The position numbers were made by a program, and so were the translations under genes. The notes under the pieces were generated by a model that had not been told where the DNA came from, did not search any database, and saw only the letters and a program-made list of their open reading frames with translations. Positions 5,334-8,069 of a stretch of DNA of 8,069 nucleotides are shown in pieces. The DNA is taken from positions 1-8,069 of the forward strand of contig JAUHXI010000060.1 in NCBI GenBank assembly GCA_030426875.1. The letters run 5' to 3'. Position 1 is the first letter of the stretch; each line of letters begins with the position of its first letter. This stretch comes from a bacterium. Its GTDB lineage: Bacteria; Patescibacteriota; Gracilibacteria; UM-FILTER-43-11.

Positions 5334-6980
5334 ATGAAAACCTGCAATCAATGTCAATCATCATTCAAAATTACCCCTGCTGACCGGGTGGTACTTGAGG
5401 CGCTTTCAGTGCCTGAACCGCGATTGTGCGCTTCTTGTCGTAATATTCGTCGCATGGCTTGGCGCAATGATCGAACTTTTTACCATGCTAAATCGGCTTT
5501 ATCAGGCAAGCCTATGATTTCAATGTACCCTCCAGAGACGCCTTATCAGATTTACTTACAAGGCGAATGGTACGATCGAAATAAATGGGATCCTTTAGAT
5601 TATGGGCGCGACTACGATTTTAATCGCCCTTTCTTTGAACAATTTGCTGAACTACAAAAAGTTGTTCCTCGAATGAATTTGGATATTGTGAATTGTGAAA
5701 ACAGTGATTACTGCAATTACTGTGGTGATGATAAAAATTGTTATCTGGATATTGCAGGGGAATCCAATGAAGATTGCTATTACAATTTATTTGTTAAATA
5801 TTCAAAAGACACAGCAGATTCCACCTTTGTTTACAATTCGCAGCACTGCTACGAATCCATTAATTGTCATGATTGCTACAATCTAAGCTTTGCTCAATAT
5901 TGTAACAATACTTCTGATAGTGCTTTTGTTTATGATTTGGTTGGATGTAAAAATTGCTTATTTTCTTATAGCCTTCGAAATAAAGAATATTATATTTTCA
6001 ATGAGCCTCATTCTAAAGAAGCCTTCGAAAAAAAGCGGGATGAAATTTTGAATGGCTCTTATGAAAGCCTTCAGTCCGCTCTGAAAATTTGGTACAAAAA
6101 TTTGAAAGAAAAAGGAATTTTCCGAGATTTTTATCAAGTTAATTGTGAAAACTCCACGGGGAATAACCTGAAAAATTGTAAAAATGTTCATTATAGTTTC
6201 AATGCCACCAATTGCGAAGACAGTCAGTATTTATATGACGTTTTGGATGCGAAAAATTGTATGGATCTCAATTATTCCTTATATAACCCTGAGCTTTCGT
6301 ACGAATTAATTAGCACCCTCAGTTTAAATCATTGTGCTTTTTGCACGGCTACTCATTACACCTCTGACTCTTATTACTGTGATCAATCCAATCATTCCAA
6401 GTATCTGTTTGGTTGTGTTGGAGTGAGTCGAAAGGAATATTGTATTTTGAATAAGCAATATTCTAAAGAAGAATACTTAGAGTTACTTGCTAAAATAATT
6501 GATCACATGAAGTCGACAGGGGAATGGGGTGAGTTTTTTCCAGCGTCACTCAGTTTTTTTGGTTACAATGAAACGGTGGCTCAAGAGTACCATCCTCTCT
6601 CAAAAATTGAAGCTTTGGCCCAGGGTTTTAAATGGTCTGATCAGCAGGATATCAAAAAATACAAGGGTCCGGATTTCATCATCCCCGACAACATTGCTCA
6701 GGTGGACTCATCTCTTTCTAATCAAGTTCTGAACTGCGAAGTTTCTGGTAAGCCATATAAAGTAATTCCTCAGGAGCTCATTTATTATAAGAATCAACAT
6801 TTACCTGTGCCGCATCGCAGTCCACATCAAAGACACTTAGATCGAATGTCCTTGCGTAATCCTCGTCAATTGTGGGAAAGGCAGTGTGATCAGTGTTCTA
6901 ATTCCATTCAAACAACTTTTTCTCCGCAACGCCCAGAGCAAGTGTTTTGTGAACCTTGTTATTTGAAGGAAATTTATTAA
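5334..6980 (+). CDS. Cysteine-rich double zinc-ribbon protein, paralog 2
   Basis: A 548-residue paralog of the preceding gene with 29 cysteines and the same order of parts. The N-terminal zinc ribbon is intact (C4, C7, C32, C35). A second ribbon-like unit (54-79) has lost its cysteines. DYGRDYDFNRPFFEQF lies at 89-104. Two repeats at offset 150 follow: NCENS at 120-124 and 270-274, with cap motifs EYYIFNEP (218-225) and EYCILNKQY (368-376). The conserved linker and C-terminal module come last. Residues 4-79 align without gaps to 468-543, sharing PxP and R...RM..RN.R. The C-terminal first site is reduced to C468, S471, S496, Q499, while the final site (C518, C521, C539, C542) is complete. No enzyme motif, signal peptide or membrane segment is seen. 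The start is chosen at ATG 5334 for its GAGG site and the shared MKTC N-terminus. It is likely co-transcribed with paralog 3, 20 bp on. Function is unknown. Confidence 0.9.
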   Translation: MKTCNQCQSSFKITPADRVVLEALSVPEPRLCASCRNIRRMAWRNDRTFYHAKSALSGKPMISMYPPETPYQIYLQGEWYDRNKWDPLDYGRDYDFNRPFFEQFAELQKVVPRMNLDIVNCENSDYCNYCGDDKNCYLDIAGESNEDCYYNLFVKYSKDTADSTFVYNSQHCYESINCHDCYNLSFAQYCNNTSDSAFVYDLVGCKNCLFSYSLRNKEYYIFNEPHSKEAFEKKRDEILNGSYESLQSALKIWYKNLKEKGIFRDFYQVNCENSTGNNLKNCKNVHYSFNATNCEDSQYLYDVLDAKNCMDLNYSLYNPELSYELISTLSLNHCAFCTATHYTSDSYYCDQSNHSKYLFGCVGVSRKEYCILNKQYSKEEYLELLAKIIDHMKSTGEWGEFFPASLSFFGYNETVAQEYHPLSKIEALAQGFKWSDQQDIKKYKGPDFIIPDNIAQVDSSLSNQVLNCEVSGKPYKVIPQELIYYKNQHLPVPHRSPHQRHLDRMSLRNPRQLWERQCDQCSNSIQTTFSPQRPEQVFCEPCYLKEIY

Positions 6981-7000
6981 CTCTTAACTCAAAAGTGGAA

Positions 7001-8069
7001 GTGAAAACCTGTGCACAATGCCAATCATCATTTAAAATTGAAGAGGTCGATCGTCAGTTTTACAAAAAAATTGATGTTCCTGAGCCTTCAAATTGCCCGT
7101 CTTGTCGCATGCAACGTCGTTACAGTTATCGAAATGAGCGTTTTTTGTACCATCGAAAGTGTGATTTGACTGGAAAATCCATCATTTCTGCTTTTTCGAA
7201 TGATAAATCGTTTCCAGTTTATGGTTTGGATGCCTGGTGGTCTGATGAGTGGGACTCCATGGATTATGGTCAGGATTTTGATTTCAAACGGCCTTTCTTT
7301 GAGCAGTTTTTTGAGCTCCGAAATCGAGTGCCACGATTAGCCTTGATTCAGCAGAAGCCCATGGAAAATAGTGACTATTGCAACTGTGCCAGTCGGAATA
7401 AAAATTGCTACTTGGTTTTTTCTACCAATTACTGTGAAGATGTTTATTACGGTTCATGGGTGAATCATAGTAAAAATTCAGTTGATAATTCATATTTACG
7501 AAACAGTGAGCTTTGTTACGAATCAGTGGGTTGTACGGATTGTTTTAATGTCAGCTATTCTCAAGATTCTATCAACTGCAGCGATTCAGCTTTTTTACGG
7601 AATTGTCAGGGAGCTCGCAATTGTTTTGGTTGCAGTAACTTGGTCAACAAGCAGTATTATATTTTTAACGAACCTCACACCAAAGAATCCTATGAACAAT
7701 TCATGCGAGAGGTTGACCTGGGTTCATATTCGACGGTCCAAAAAATCAAAGAAAAATTGAATGGGGTTTTGAATGATTTGATCGTTCGAGAGTTCATAGG
7801 CAATAACAATCAAAATAGTGTGGGTGATTACATGAGTCATTGCAAAAATGCCTACCTTTGCTTTGAGGTGGATGGTTTGGAAGACGTCCGTTATAGTCAG
7901 TGTTTGCAAAACGCCAAAGATTGTATGGATTATTCTTACTGGGGTGGAGGGGCTGAAAGGATTTATGAAACGATTGCCTGCGGTTATAGTGTTTACAACG
8001 TTCGATTCTCCAGTCTTTGCTGGGAAAACTGCAGTGATCTGACTTACTGCGATCATGTTTTTTCATCTC
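7001..8069 (+). CDS. Cysteine-rich double zinc-ribbon protein, paralog 3 (3'-truncated by the window)
   Basis: From GTG 7001 the frame stays open to the edge (356 codons), so the C-terminal ~190 residues are missing from view. GTG is chosen because the next residues, KTCAQCQSSFKI, match the N-termini of the other two paralogs; a purine-rich AAGTGGAA precedes it. The N-terminal zinc ribbon is intact (C4, C7, C32, C35). The second ribbon-like unit keeps one cysteine (C54 in KCDLTGK) with T57, G75 and A78 at the other three ligand positions, supporting decay from a real site. MDYGQDFDFKRPFFEQFFEL (88-107), the first repeat (SELCYES, then QYYIFNEPHTKES at 218-230), and much of the second repeat (QNS at 271-273, AERIYET at 318-324, offset 149) are visible. 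It has 24 cysteines so far. Role unknown; a 20-bp gap from paralog 2 implies one transcript. Confidence 0.85.
   Translation, partial: MKTCAQCQSSFKIEEVDRQFYKKIDVPEPSNCPSCRMQRRYSYRNERFLYHRKCDLTGKSIISAFSNDKSFPVYGLDAWWSDEWDSMDYGQDFDFKRPFFEQFFELRNRVPRLALIQQKPMENSDYCNCASRNKNCYLVFSTNYCEDVYYGSWVNHSKNSVDNSYLRNSELCYESVGCTDCFNVSYSQDSINCSDSAFLRNCQGARNCFGCSNLVNKQYYIFNEPHTKESYEQFMREVDLGSYSTVQKIKEKLNGVLNDLIVREFIGNNNQNSVGDYMSHCKNAYLCFEVDGLEDVRYSQCLQNAKDCMDYSYWGGGAERIYETIACGYSVYNVRFSSLCWENCSDLTYCDHVFSS

Noticed and set aside
3556..8069. CRISPR, metallothionein or secreted disulfide-rich adhesin explanations for the cysteine-rich array
   Set aside because: There are no DNA repeats with spacers, the proteins are far too long and structured for metallothioneins, and no signal peptide or membrane anchor is present at any N-terminus.

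Overview
The window looks like an accessory stretch from a bacterium of the Candidate Phyla Radiation (Patescibacteria), possibly a Peregrinibacteria-like lineage. This is inferred from three things. The first is the type IV secretion-type ATPase at the left edge. The second is the TrmB-family regulator. The third, and strongest, is the tandem set of long cysteine-rich proteins with zinc-ribbon ends, which I know from memory only as uncharacterised CPR proteins. The large reading frames, roughly 2,400 codons in all, contain no in-frame TGA, so the code appears standard and not the TGA=Gly code of Gracilibacteria/SR1. Base composition is AT-rich, and Shine-Dalgarno sites are mostly weak or absent. 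Layout, left to right. 1-1754 (minus) is the N-terminal 584 residues of a TraD/VirD4/HerA-like DNA-pumping ATPase that runs off the left edge. 1819-3172 (minus) is a compact three-gene operon: a DinJ/RelB-type antitoxin, a YafQ-type mRNA interferase toxin, and a TrmB-family regulator whose ATG overlaps the toxin stop codon. 3173-3555 is a divergent intergenic region holding promoter candidates for both sides and several palindromes. 3556-8069 (plus) is a tandem array of three paralogous cysteine-rich proteins of about 550 residues, the third cut by the right edge. Genes 2 and 3 are 20 bp apart and probably co-transcribed. Genes 1 and 2 are separated by 101 bp carrying two hairpins. The most interesting content is this paralog array. 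Each complete protein shows two nested internal duplications. The N-terminal and C-terminal zinc-ribbon modules align with each other without gaps in gene 2 (offset 464 residues). The central cysteine-rich region is itself two copies of a ~150-residue unit (offset 148-150). Cysteine loss is reciprocal: the first metal site is intact at the N-terminus and degenerate at the C-terminus, and the second site is the reverse. The central part has a regular 9/3-residue cysteine ladder suggesting a beta-solenoid. No catalytic motif, signal peptide or membrane segment is visible, so the function is unknown; a metal- or redox-responsive scaffold is only a hypothesis. No RNA genes, CRISPR arrays, transposases or origins were recognised.
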